Source: Lucifugimonas sp038150225 (lineage in GTDB: Bacteria; Chloroflexota; Dehalococcoidia; Lucifugimonadales; Lucifugimonadaceae). From it: a DNA stretch of 42,131 bases. How positions within the stretch are numbered: the stretch's first letter is position 1; the number at the start of each line of letters is the position of its first letter. Shown piece after piece: positions 25,472-34,056 of the stretch. The translations under genes were made by a program, and so were the position numbers. Location of the stretch: the NCBI GenBank assembly GCA_038150225.1, contig JAYQWG010000020.1:1-42131 (forward strand), written 5' to 3'. The notes beneath the pieces are model-generated. The model did not search any database and had not been told where the DNA came from. It was given only the letters and a program-made list of their open reading frames with translations.

Positions 25472-25527
25472 ATTTCAGAGAGATTCGTTCTCAAAAATAA
25501 TCAAATGCCCTTGGGGCGCGAGAAGTA

Positions 25528-26409
25528 ATGACAACACAGGAATACAACCAGCGAGATATCGAAGAGTTCTACATTGGTGAGGAGCCGTTTTACGTTCCTA
25601 CTTCCGACGAAATTGAGATATTTGAATCTGCGTATCGGCAGCGCGTCCCAGTCCTGCTAAAAGGTCCCACCGGAACAGGTAAAACTCGATTCGTTGAGCA
25701 CATGGCATGGCGTCTCAGTGAAGGCGTTGCTGCGAGGAACCCTGATCAGGTATCGCAAAACGGCACTGATGAAAAACTTCCTCTCATCACCGTGGCTTGT
25801 CACGAAGACCTGACCGCTAGCGACCTCGTTGGTCGATACTTGCTCGATGCGAACGGCACTCGCTGGATTGATGGTCCGCTCACCCGGGCAGTGAAGTCCG
25901 GTGGTATTTGCTACCTCGATGAAGTTGTCGAAGCCCGAAAAGACACAACTGTCATCATTCACCCACTCACTGACCACCGTCGCACACTCACTATCGACAA
26001 GCTTGGAACAGTCATCAATGCTGCTGAAGGGTTCCTGCTGGTTGTTTCATACAACCCTGGTTACCAGAACGCCATGAAGGACTTGAAGCACAGCACACGT
26101 CAGCGTTTTGTGGCAATCGAGTTCGACTTCCCGGAAGAAGAACGCGAGGCCCAGATTATCCAACACGAGTCAGGCTGTGACGCCAATACAGCTGAGCGAC
26201 TCGCACGCCTTGGACTCAAAATCAGAAACCTGCGAGAGCACGGTCTCGAAGAAGGTGCCAGCACTCGAATGTTGATCTACGCCGGACGCTTGATCAAGGA
26301 AGGTGTATCGGATCGACGAGCATGCCAGGTATCAGTTACCTGGGGTATTACCGACGATCCACAGGTCCAGCGAAGCATTGACGAGGTCGTTACTTCGATA
26401 TTTGCGTAA
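25528..26409 (+). CDS. CbbQ/NorQ-family MoxR AAA+ ATPase
   Basis: AAA+ ATPase of 293 residues from the CbbQ/NirQ/NorQ branch of the MoxR group. Such proteins form hexamers that, with a VWA-domain partner (CbbO/NorD), remodel or activate a client: Rubisco for CbbQ, nitric oxide reductase for NorQ. Walker A is GPTGTGKT (46-53), Walker B GGICYLDEVVEA (D131, E132), and the sensor-1 region is VVSYNPGYQN with N176. ACHEDLTASDLVGRYLL is the family-specific insert region. The stop shares one base with the NUDIX start and the VWA partner follows. Neither Rubisco nor norCB genes are in the window, so the client is unknown. Confidence 0.92.
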   Translation: MTTQEYNQRDIEEFYIGEEPFYVPTSDEIEIFESAYRQRVPVLLKGPTGTGKTRFVEHMAWRLSEGVAARNPDQVSQNGTDEKLPLITVACHEDLTASDLVGRYLLDANGTRWIDGPLTRAVKSGGICYLDEVVEARKDTTVIIHPLTDHRRTLTIDKLGTVINAAEGFLLVVSYNPGYQNAMKDLKHSTRQRFVAIEFDFPEEEREAQIIQHESGCDANTAERLARLGLKIRNLREHGLEEGASTRMLIYAGRLIKEGVSDRRACQVSVTWGITDDPQVQRSIDEVVTSIFA

Positions 26410-26987
26410 TGTCTCACGACCTCTCACTTGAACACCTGGAGTTAGCGCTCAGGGCTCATTCTGGGGTAAGTCACTCGTCGGAGAGTGGAAGTTCTCCGGC
26501 GGCGGTGACGATGCTGTTCAGAGAGGTTGCTGGTGAATCTTGCGTGGTGATGATCAAACGAGCAAGCCACCTGAAGAAGCATGCCGGTGAATGGGCTTTT
26601 CCGGGAGGCATAATCGAGGAATTCGATAAATCTCCGCTGGATGCTGCTCTCAGGGAAACTCACGAGGAACTTGGGATGCGTCCGGAGAACTTCGATTTCT
26701 GGTGCGGTCTTCAACCGGTCGACACAAGTACAGGTTTTGAAGTCTGGCCATTTGCGGGCCGTATTGGAAATGATGTGAGATTTGTGCCGGACGCAGCTGA
26801 AGTCGAAGAAGTCGTCAACGTTCCGGTAAAGATATTTGCAAACGAATCCACGAAGCGCTCGATCACCGTCATCAGTAACGAGGACGAGAGAAAAATTAAC
26901 GCCTACGCCCACGAGGACAGAATTATCTGGGGAGCATCGGCCCGGATAATCACGAACACAATGAACGTCGTTATGGATGCGTCATAA
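26409..26987 (+). CDS. NUDIX hydrolase of CoA pyrophosphatase (NudL) type
   Basis: NUDIX protein of 192 residues. The N-terminal half of the motif matches the CoA-diphosphatase subgroup: MIKRASHLKKHAGEWAFPGG compares with the LLTxRSxxLRxHxGxxxFPGG signature. The NUDIX box continues IIEEFDKSPLDAALRETHEELGM, keeping REx2EExG and the one-residue-longer loop of that subgroup. Such enzymes split CoA or acyl-CoA to 3',5'-ADP and phosphopantetheine. Its ATG overlaps the AAA+ gene stop by one base, and the VWA gene starts 22 bases after its stop, so it is encoded inside the AAA+/VWA pair. CoA as substrate is inferred from the motif only, though coaE upstream fits. Confidence 0.85.
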   Translation: MSHDLSLEHLELALRAHSGVSHSSESGSSPAAVTMLFREVAGESCVVMIKRASHLKKHAGEWAFPGGIIEEFDKSPLDAALRETHEELGMRPENFDFWCGLQPVDTSTGFEVWPFAGRIGNDVRFVPDAAEVEEVVNVPVKIFANESTKRSITVISNEDERKINAYAHEDRIIWGASARIITNTMNVVMDAS

Positions 26988-27009
26988 CGGTGACTGAAAA
27001 GGACACAAA

Positions 27010-30000
27010 GTGACAGGCTCTGAGAGTTCTGGAATCCCGGTTACTGAGCAGGCACGCGAAGAGTTGAAAGAGTTTCCCGCTCCAGTACTCGAGAAATACG
27101 AAGCGGCGTTGGAGAAACTTGCTGGAAGGCTCGCTGACGAAACTTGTGATCAGTGGGCGCTTGAAGGCTTAGAGATTGCCCGTAAGACGGTTCGGTCGTG
27201 GGAGGCCGCTGCCGAGTTTTTCGATGCATCTGTCGCAGTCCAGCGTCAACTTCCTTCAGGTCAGTTCCTGAAATGGGCAAAGACCGGTACATCTCTTTGT
27301 GCAGATTCTCCGTCGCTTGCGGTCGCATTCTTCAAATCATCCCCGAAAGCGATGCTCCGACTTCGCCCGCGTTATATTGATGATTGGGCGAACGTATGCC
27401 GGTCTCTATACCGCGGTACATGGAAATCTTCGGCGCTGTCCTGCCGTCTATTCGAAGCCACGCCTTCGCTCCTTGAGCACCTGTCGTTTGAGGAATTTTG
27501 CCAGTTTGGTGAGTTCCTGGAAGTTCTGTCCCGTCGGTCCTACGACCAGGCCGGCGACGCACTTACAGCTGCTACCGATCTGTTTCCTAAAATTTCTGGG
27601 GATATTGATCGATTTATCGGTCTTGCACAGGTCGTCGCAGAAAAATCCTGGCGGGAAACGACGTCGTTATTCGATGCTGCAACGGCCTCGCTGGTTGAAC
27701 TGGGGAATTCACACCGTGCACCGCTAATCTCACTTGCCCGAAGGTTGGTGATAACCGGTGTTAGTGACGCCTCTGGTGTGCTCAAAGACGGGGCGAACAC
27801 GGTCAACCGTGTACCTGCTGAGTCGCGTGATCGTTTGCTCGAAATGACCGATGGGATCGCCGCTGTCAGCGCACCAGCTGCGCCGGAATTTCTGAAGATA
27901 GTTCCTGACGTTCTCGAACGTGTCACTTTCGAACAGCTTGGTCAGTGGCAGGGCGAAGGTGTGCGAACCGCGCGAGAGAGCGATGAAGCAGCAATTTCTT
28001 ATTTCCGACTGGAATCAATCGGTTCACAAGAAATGCTTGATTCTCTCTCGTCCTCGATCGAACTTGCCCGTGTAAAAGACGTACTGCTGATGTACAGCCT
28101 CGCGCTGACGGGCCACACGATCGAAGTCCAGGCAGCACAACAACTGGCTGACAAAAACATCGGTTGGTTCCAGGGGGAACTTCCTACGACGGAAGGAACC
28201 ACGATCTACATGCCGTCGGTGATAAACCGGTACACCTCAAAGGACGAGAACTTCGGTTTTTTCAAGGTGATCGCGACTCACCAGGTCGGTCATATCGAGT
28301 TCGGGTCGTTCAGGTTCGACTTCAACACCCCATCTAATCTCTTTGAAGATCTGCGCCCAAGACTCCCTGGAGCCACTGAACTGAAACAGGCAAAAGAGGC
28401 TGAGGAAGCAGCACGAAAGGCAGCTCAGCAGAAACCACAAGTGGTGATATTCGGCCACGAGGCTCCACCAGAGGCAGAACCTGCCGCTCCGGCCCAGATA
28501 GAGGAACCTGACAAACCGGAGTTCCTTACCGACATGAGCCGATTCTTTGATTTGTTCCAGGACCGTAGACTCGCCTTGGACGCTTTCACCGTGATCGAAA
28601 GTTCCCGTATTGACGGATACGTAGAAGAGCTTTATCCCGGCGTTGTGAAGATGTATGAGCTTGTAAAAGCTGGTGCACTCGAGACGCGCCCTGACGTGAC
28701 AGATCTTCCAGCACGTGAAGCGATGGTCGAGTTCATGATTCGCGTCAGCCTGGGACAGATTGACGAGATGCTTGTTCCTTCCGATTACAAAGAGGAAGCC
28801 CGCAAACTGCGTCGCCTTATTCGAACAGTCACAACCACTGAAGCCATGGTTGAAGACGCTGCAGAAGCGACCATCAGGGCGTACTCGATTCTTTCCGACA
28901 TCAAGAACGAAGAGCTCGACGACGAAGACTTCGAGCAACTCGAACCCGAGGAAGAAGAGCAAAACTCATCCGATGAGGAAGACGATGTTGTCGACCCTGA
29001 AGAAGTGATTCAACAAATGATTGGCCAGGCATCGCCAGATGGCGATGAGACTGGCGATCAAGAGGAAGGCGCTGACGACCAGGAGTCAGAGTTCGAGGGT
29101 GAAGAGGATTACTCATCACCTCAAGACGTTGACTACCGTGGCGAGTTCAAGCCTGAGCTGTCTCAACTCCTATCCCAGATGCAAATGATGGAAGACGGGG
29201 AATTCACCGAATCAGGTGAAATGGAACCGATCACTCAGGAACAGCTCGAGGAGATGATGAAGAACGCTCCAGAAATGGAGATCGAACAGGCCGAGGGTGA
29301 AGAAGCTGCCGATGATCAGGTTTCGGAAATGATCGAAAACCTGATGAAGGAACTGCAAAAGCGGGACCCAGAGAACAATCAGTTCGAGCCGGGTCCATCA
29401 CAGCATGTTGATGAAGACGGTGGTCCGCTGGTTGCGACCGAACCGGACACCTATACTTACCCGGAGTGGGACTTCCGAGCAAACGAATACAAACCGAACT
29501 GGTGCATGATCCACGAAAAAGTCATGGCCGATGGTGAACCTAATTTCTACCGTGACACTCTCTCTGACAACGCTTCGCTGGTCGCGCAGATAAAGAGGCA
29601 ATTCGAGTTGGTGATCCCTGAGATGTACCGGAAGCAGAAGCGTCTGGAAGATGGTGAAGAACACGATCTCGACGCTACTCTCGAAGCTGTGATCGACCTG
29701 AAGGTCGGCGTTTCACCAGACGAGAAGCTTTACTGGCGTAGAAACAAAGACGAACGTTCGGTTGCGGTTGCTTTCCTGCTTGATCTGTCTGCGTCGACCG
29801 CCGAGGCAATTGACGAAGCTAAAAAACCTTCCGACGACTGGGGCGCTCCGGATGACCCTGTGGAGTACATGGTCTGGCTCCGCTCTCGCCGTTCTGAAGG
29901 CCTGCGACGTACTTACAAGCGCATCGTGGACGTTGAGAAAGAGGGAATAACCCTTCTCGTCAACTCCCTCGAAACACTTGGTGACATGTATGGCATTTAC

Positions 30001-30444
30001 GGTTTCTCGGGATATGGTCGGGAAAACGTCGAGTTCTACACCATCAAAGATATTGATGAACGATTCAGCGATATGGTCCCTCGACGTATCGACAGGATTG
30101 CCCCTCTACACGCAACACGTATGGGGCCGGCGATACGACACACCGCCCAGAAACTGGCGGAGTCTGATGCCCGTTCTCGATTCTTGTTCTTGATCTCCGA
30201 CGGTCGACCACAAGACCGCGGTTACTCCAGGGAAGGCGTTGAGAAGGAGTATGCGGTTCACGACACGCGACAGTCACTTATTGAGGCCAAGAACCTTGGT
30301 ATCACACCGTTCTGTCTAACTGTGGATAAAGCAGGCCATGACTATATGAAGACGATGATGGATGAGTTCTCATATGAGGTTCTTCCGGATATTAGTCTTT
30401 TGCCAAAACGATTGCCGCAGCTCTACCGGAACCTCACAACGTAG
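27010..30444 (+). CDS. giant CbbO/NorD-type VWA-domain protein
   Basis: Protein of 1144 residues, longer than typical CbbO or NorD (roughly 600-800). Residues 1-370 are helical, repeat-like. Residues 390-440 include TTIYMPSVINRY and HQVGHIEFGSF (H424, H428), a conserved block of the family with a histidine pair. Residues about 634-770 are strongly acidic. YPEWDFRANEYKPNWC (818-833) is a NorD/CbbO hallmark. The C-terminal VWA domain has the MIDAS residues DLSAS (925-929), T1036 in ATRMG, and SDG (1063-1065). In known pairs the VWA metal site docks the client while the AAA+ ring pulls. The start is GTG with AGGA 6 bases upstream. A strong terminator follows. Confidence 0.9.
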   Translation: MTGSESSGIPVTEQAREELKEFPAPVLEKYEAALEKLAGRLADETCDQWALEGLEIARKTVRSWEAAAEFFDASVAVQRQLPSGQFLKWAKTGTSLCADSPSLAVAFFKSSPKAMLRLRPRYIDDWANVCRSLYRGTWKSSALSCRLFEATPSLLEHLSFEEFCQFGEFLEVLSRRSYDQAGDALTAATDLFPKISGDIDRFIGLAQVVAEKSWRETTSLFDAATASLVELGNSHRAPLISLARRLVITGVSDASGVLKDGANTVNRVPAESRDRLLEMTDGIAAVSAPAAPEFLKIVPDVLERVTFEQLGQWQGEGVRTARESDEAAISYFRLESIGSQEMLDSLSSSIELARVKDVLLMYSLALTGHTIEVQAAQQLADKNIGWFQGELPTTEGTTIYMPSVINRYTSKDENFGFFKVIATHQVGHIEFGSFRFDFNTPSNLFEDLRPRLPGATELKQAKEAEEAARKAAQQKPQVVIFGHEAPPEAEPAAPAQIEEPDKPEFLTDMSRFFDLFQDRRLALDAFTVIESSRIDGYVEELYPGVVKMYELVKAGALETRPDVTDLPAREAMVEFMIRVSLGQIDEMLVPSDYKEEARKLRRLIRTVTTTEAMVEDAAEATIRAYSILSDIKNEELDDEDFEQLEPEEEEQNSSDEEDDVVDPEEVIQQMIGQASPDGDETGDQEEGADDQESEFEGEEDYSSPQDVDYRGEFKPELSQLLSQMQMMEDGEFTESGEMEPITQEQLEEMMKNAPEMEIEQAEGEEAADDQVSEMIENLMKELQKRDPENNQFEPGPSQHVDEDGGPLVATEPDTYTYPEWDFRANEYKPNWCMIHEKVMADGEPNFYRDTLSDNASLVAQIKRQFELVIPEMYRKQKRLEDGEEHDLDATLEAVIDLKVGVSPDEKLYWRRNKDERSVAVAFLLDLSASTAEAIDEAKKPSDDWGAPDDPVEYMVWLRSRRSEGLRRTYKRIVDVEKEGITLLVNSLETLGDMYGIYGFSGYGRENVEFYTIKDIDERFSDMVPRRIDRIAPLHATRMGPAIRHTAQKLAESDARSRFLFLISDGRPQDRGYSREGVEKEYAVHDTRQSLIEAKNLGITPFCLTVDKAGHDYMKTMMDEFSYEVLPDISLLPKRLPQLYRNLTT

Positions 30445-30460
30445 GAATAATCCGCGCAAT

Positions 30461-30495
30461 AAAAAAGCCCAGGAGCAATCCTGGGCTTTTTCTTT
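30461..30495. terminator. bidirectional rho-independent terminator
   Basis: GCCCAGGA (30467-30474) and TCCTGGGC (30479-30486) form a perfect stem closed by a GCAA (GNRA) tetraloop. A run of six A precedes and TTTTTCTTTTT follows, so it terminates in both directions. It separates the convergent VWA gene and the DUF4340 gene. Confidence 0.95.
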
Positions 30496-30508
30496 TTGAC
30501 TGTTGCTG

Positions 30509-31522
30509 TTAGCCGTTGTCGATGAGTACCTCACCGTAGAACAGATCAAGGACTCGGTCGGCCCACTCTGCATCAATGCTGATCACGTCTGAGGTCTCAT
30601 TCGCTACTGCGTAACGAGCGTCGCCCTCACGAGTTAGATCGCCGAATGTCATCGTTAGACGGGTAACCTCGGTTACCCCAGCTTGTGATCCAGGATTCTC
30701 GATACGCACCGCAATGTATGGCGAATCAACCGTAGTGCCGTAGGGAACAAATGCCTCATCATCAGTGAGATTCAAAGCAATTGCACCGTTAATTGCTGGC
30801 TGACCAAAGTGGTCGATTTCAGCTTGAAGTGCCTCACCATCCGCTGCGACAGATCCAGTACAAGGGTCAGTTTCGAGCGGAATGTCACATACGGTCCACT
30901 TGTCAGTCTGACGATCATACCCGTAAGCGCGGAGTACTTCGTTATTATCGAACAGAATGATTTCACGAACGGTTCCTTCGAGCTGGTAGTACCACTCTGG
31001 AACAGGTGGTTCTGTGACCAAACGTTGAAGAACACCACCCCACGTGGAGTCGACTAGCACCAATTGCGGAAATCCGTCGACCCGTGCGTAGTTGTTTTCG
31101 CCGTCTGGGGTTAGACCACCAAGGATTAGCTTTACCTGGGACTCGTCACGCAAAGTCACGGTAATCACAGTGGATGGATCATCCAACCCGTACAGAGATT
31201 CGTCGTCGATTTCCTGCGAAAGCACACGCTGAGTTCGCGGACCACCAAGAAGTTGAGTTATACCACCCCATCGGAACAGGTCTGCCGGTATGTCGTCCAT
31301 GTCGTCGAAGTACCAGCGTCGGGTGTCTTCTCTCAAGTTCCAGCCGGTCTTGTCATCACCAATGTCGATCTCGATATGACGGAGATCATCCGGTGCAAGC
31401 GTGTAAAAGAAAGGTGGTTCTATCTCTTGTTGTTCGCTCGCAGGGTTCGTCAGGAACCACGTAACGCCAATTGCGATGTACGAGAGGGCAGTGATCAGGA
31501 GGAGAGTAAAGCGAAGATTCAT
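30509..31522 (-). CDS. DUF4340 family membrane-anchored protein
   Basis: Product of 337 residues with one N-terminal transmembrane segment (about residues 5-24, FTLLLITALSYIAIGVTWFL), the rest predicted extracytoplasmic. The architecture and segments such as WNLREDTRRWYFDD, YGLDDPSTVITVTL and LILGGLTPDGENNYARVDG match DUF4340 proteins, which are regularly encoded last in GldA/F/G-like ABC operons. It starts 3 bases after the GldG-like stop. The biochemical role is unknown; it may be a surface or periplasmic part of the exporter complex. Confidence 0.85.
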   Translation of the reverse strand: MNLRFTLLLITALSYIAIGVTWFLTNPASEQQEIEPPFFYTLAPDDLRHIEIDIGDDKTGWNLREDTRRWYFDDMDDIPADLFRWGGITQLLGGPRTQRVLSQEIDDESLYGLDDPSTVITVTLRDESQVKLILGGLTPDGENNYARVDGFPQLVLVDSTWGGVLQRLVTEPPVPEWYYQLEGTVREIILFDNNEVLRAYGYDRQTDKWTVCDIPLETDPCTGSVAADGEALQAEIDHFGQPAINGAIALNLTDDEAFVPYGTTVDSPYIAVRIENPGSQAGVTEVTRLTMTFGDLTREGDARYAVANETSDVISIDAEWADRVLDLFYGEVLIDNG

Positions 31523-31525
31523 CTC

Positions 31526-33283
31526 TTAGCGTCTCCTCCACCAGGTCCATACGCCGTAAAGACCAATGAGACTTGGCATGAGCAGCCAACCCGACCATCG
31601 AACGAAGTCACGTTCGTTTTGAGTCAGGAACAGTTGCCTGTTCGCCTCAGTTTTCGCTCGGATTGAAATTAGCTCAACGTCCTTCGCGAGGTAGTTGACC
31701 GCGTTTACAAACAGGTCAGCATTGTTCGCCGAAGCGAAGTAGTTGTTTGACGCAAAATCGGTGTCACCGATCAGCACCATGTTCGAGGTCACCAGATTCT
31801 CACCATCGCTGTAAACACCTCCGGAGAGTTCTCCGCGTGCTTCAACAACAACGGCAATCGGAAGCGGTCCAGCGACCTCTTCTTCGATGTTGAATTCGAG
31901 TGTTTCGGGATCTGTTTCAGACCAACTGCTGATGGTCGTTGATGCCAGGATTCGCTGAGAAACAAGCGGGGTATTCTCGGCTGCCAAAGGAACCGACAGC
32001 GGGTCAATTGCCCAGCCAAAGTGAGAAGTGCCAGGCATGTAGAGAACTTCAAACCCTTCGGTGATTGGGTGAGGCGGCAACTGGCTGTTGCTCTTCTTCA
32101 CCTGCACGAATGTTGGGTTTGGAGCAACGAAGCTAGCAATGTCTGCAGCCTCTCCGTCACCGATCGATACGGCGTAACGGGAAAGGAACTGCTTGAAGCT
32201 GTCCGGGGTTTCGTCGGGCTCGAATAAGAACAAGATACTTCCACCGCTTCGAGCGTAGTTCAGCAACGCTTGTTGGTCGACTCCAAGCAATTCCTGAGTC
32301 GGGCCGGCGAACACAATCACTGCGGGTAGGTTTGCTGTTTCGCTGATAGCGAGACGAGTGCCCAGTTCCTGGAGTGTTTCCACCAATACGGTGTAGTTCT
32401 CACGGTTCAGCGCTCGCGCTGCCAACCCGTAAGAGGTGATTTCTTCAACATCAATCGCGTTTCGCTCGGAGTGACCGGTTACGAAAACGATTTCTTTCTG
32501 GACGATCTGGTTGATGACCAATAGCGCTGTTACAACTTCCTGCTCGCTGAACACATCAGGTCCGTCAGCAGGGTCATCTCCGTAAACAACCTCGGTTCGT
32601 CGGGATTCCTGTCCTTCAACTGCCAGGGCAGGGAAGGACGTCACGCCGAATCCGGTCGCCACATTCGGGTTGAGTTCCGGGTCGACCAGTTCGTAGTCAA
32701 CTTCGAACTCACCTGATCGACGTCGGAACTCACTCAACATGTCCTCGGTGTCACGCCACGCAGCTGCGTCAGCCGCTGTGTCGGTCGGGAAGAACGCGGT
32801 AATTTTTACCGGTTCCTTGAGGTTTTCGAGCGTGTTCACTACCTGTTCTTCAAGCAGGAACTGCTTGTTCGCGGTTGTGTCGACTCGCAGCCAGCCAACC
32901 GGGTTTGGTCGGTTTACAGCAACATGCAACACGACGTTCACAACGATGGCGATCGCCACGAACAATATGAAAATTATCGCGGTGTTAAGACCATATCTCC
33001 CACGTCTGCCGAAAACAGCCTCTCTCACAGTGGCGAGCGAGATGATCGCATCGACTACGAGGAGAGCGAATCCGACACCAGCGAGTATGAACGCTGGTCC
33101 TTCAAGTCCTCGAAGGAAAATCCATATGAGCAAACCGAAAACAATCGCCCCAACACCTGCAATGGCAAGTGCCTGTCGGATCGACTGCGTGTTTGCTCTC
33201 AGCGCTTGAAGAATAGGAGTCTTCTGACGCACTGAATCTGGTGATGGCCTCTGTTCAGGCCGATTGTTGTTCTCTGTAGACAT
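31526..33283 (-). CDS. GldG-like ABC transporter auxiliary protein
   Basis: Membrane protein of 585 residues. Three transmembrane segments lie near residues 38-58, 63-83 and 98-122, followed by a large extracytoplasmic domain and a final membrane helix (about 563-580) ending in WWRRR. The post-membrane motif VDTTANKQFLLEEQVVNTLENLKEPVKITAFF is the typical GldG start (D-T...N..SLS..T..L...L..PV.I). IVFVTGHSERN and ARSGGSILFLFEP also fit. In Bacteroidota GldG works with GldA and GldF in gliding; homologues in other phyla occur without gliding. Third gene of the operon. Confidence 0.88.
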   Translation of the reverse strand: MSTENNNRPEQRPSPDSVRQKTPILQALRANTQSIRQALAIAGVGAIVFGLLIWIFLRGLEGPAFILAGVGFALLVVDAIISLATVREAVFGRRGRYGLNTAIIFILFVAIAIVVNVVLHVAVNRPNPVGWLRVDTTANKQFLLEEQVVNTLENLKEPVKITAFFPTDTAADAAAWRDTEDMLSEFRRRSGEFEVDYELVDPELNPNVATGFGVTSFPALAVEGQESRRTEVVYGDDPADGPDVFSEQEVVTALLVINQIVQKEIVFVTGHSERNAIDVEEITSYGLAARALNRENYTVLVETLQELGTRLAISETANLPAVIVFAGPTQELLGVDQQALLNYARSGGSILFLFEPDETPDSFKQFLSRYAVSIGDGEAADIASFVAPNPTFVQVKKSNSQLPPHPITEGFEVLYMPGTSHFGWAIDPLSVPLAAENTPLVSQRILASTTISSWSETDPETLEFNIEEEVAGPLPIAVVVEARGELSGGVYSDGENLVTSNMVLIGDTDFASNNYFASANNADLFVNAVNYLAKDVELISIRAKTEANRQLFLTQNERDFVRWSGWLLMPSLIGLYGVWTWWRRR

Positions 33284-33291
33284 TTATTGAC

Positions 33292-34053
33292 CTAGCGCCA
33301 TCGACGAGCTTCAAGAACAAGAACTGTCAGAAGCAAGAAAACTGCTGTTATTGAGAAGTAGTAAGCGACGTCGGTCAGAGAAATGATTCCCCTCGCGAAG
33401 TCAGCAAAGTGACCTCCCTCGGCAACGCCGAAGCTGTCGAGGTCGAAAACTGAGAACGATGCACCGAGCTGGATGGCATCGAGAACTTCAGAGGCAGTAC
33501 CGCTCACACGGTCGCTCACAAAGTCGATGATCGTTAGTGCGGTGAGAATTCCGGAACCGACAACCAGACCAACAATCTGGTTGGAGCTAAGAGCTGAAGC
33601 GAACAGTCCAACTGCCAGGGTTGCCATTGCGTACAACGCAAGACCGAGCAATCCGCTCAAAAGCGGCCCGACATCTGGGTCACCGTAAACGAAAAGAACG
33701 ATTACGAAGTACAACGACAACACAAGCATGATCAATGTCATGGCGTACGCCGCAAGGAACTTGCCAACCACAATCTCAAACTCTCTCAACGGAGACGTAA
33801 GAAGCAGTTCAAGAGTTCCTAGTTTTTGCTCTTCAGCCAGCAGCCTCATTGTGAGAGCCGGTGACATGAAAATCATGAAAAACACGGCTCCTGCCAGATA
33901 GCCACGGATGCTCGCTTCAGCGAACGCATCAGATACCGAAGCTACGAAAAAGAAACCTGTAATCGCCAGGAATGCCGCCGATACGACATACGCCATTGGC
34001 GAGGCGAAATACGTGCGGAGCTCTTTCCCCGCAATAATCGTGATGTATCTCAA
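33292..34053 (-). CDS. GldF-like ABC-2 permease
   Basis: Permease of 253 residues with about six hydrophobic segments. It opens RYITIIAGKELRTYFASPMAYV, where the K-EL...F-x-SP-x-AY motif is typical of GldF-like ABC-2 permeases. LAEEQKLGTLELLLTSPLREFEIV is the conserved cytoplasmic loop. The start is TTG, 3 bases after the ATPase stop. It should form the channel of the exporter with the GldA-like ATPase, GldG-like and DUF4340 proteins. Confidence 0.9.
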   Translation of the reverse strand: MRYITIIAGKELRTYFASPMAYVVSAAFLAITGFFFVASVSDAFAEASIRGYLAGAVFFMIFMSPALTMRLLAEEQKLGTLELLLTSPLREFEIVVGKFLAAYAMTLIMLVLSLYFVIVLFVYGDPDVGPLLSGLLGLALYAMATLAVGLFASALSSNQIVGLVVGSGILTALTIIDFVSDRVSGTASEVLDAIQLGASFSVFDLDSFGVAEGGHFADFARGIISLTDVAYYFSITAVFLLLTVLVLEARRWR

Positions 34054-34056
34054 TTT

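Noticed and set aside
24805..25494. Minus-strand Ser-rich open frame of 229 codons opposite coaE
   Set aside because: CoaE is unmistakable on the plus strand; the Ser/Thr-rich antisense product is a codon-usage shadow.
28237..28962. Minus-strand open frame of 241 codons inside the VWA gene
   Set aside because: It is the antisense image of the acidic region (GAA/GAC codons read as TTC/GTC), giving artificial Phe/Leu/Val-rich sequence.
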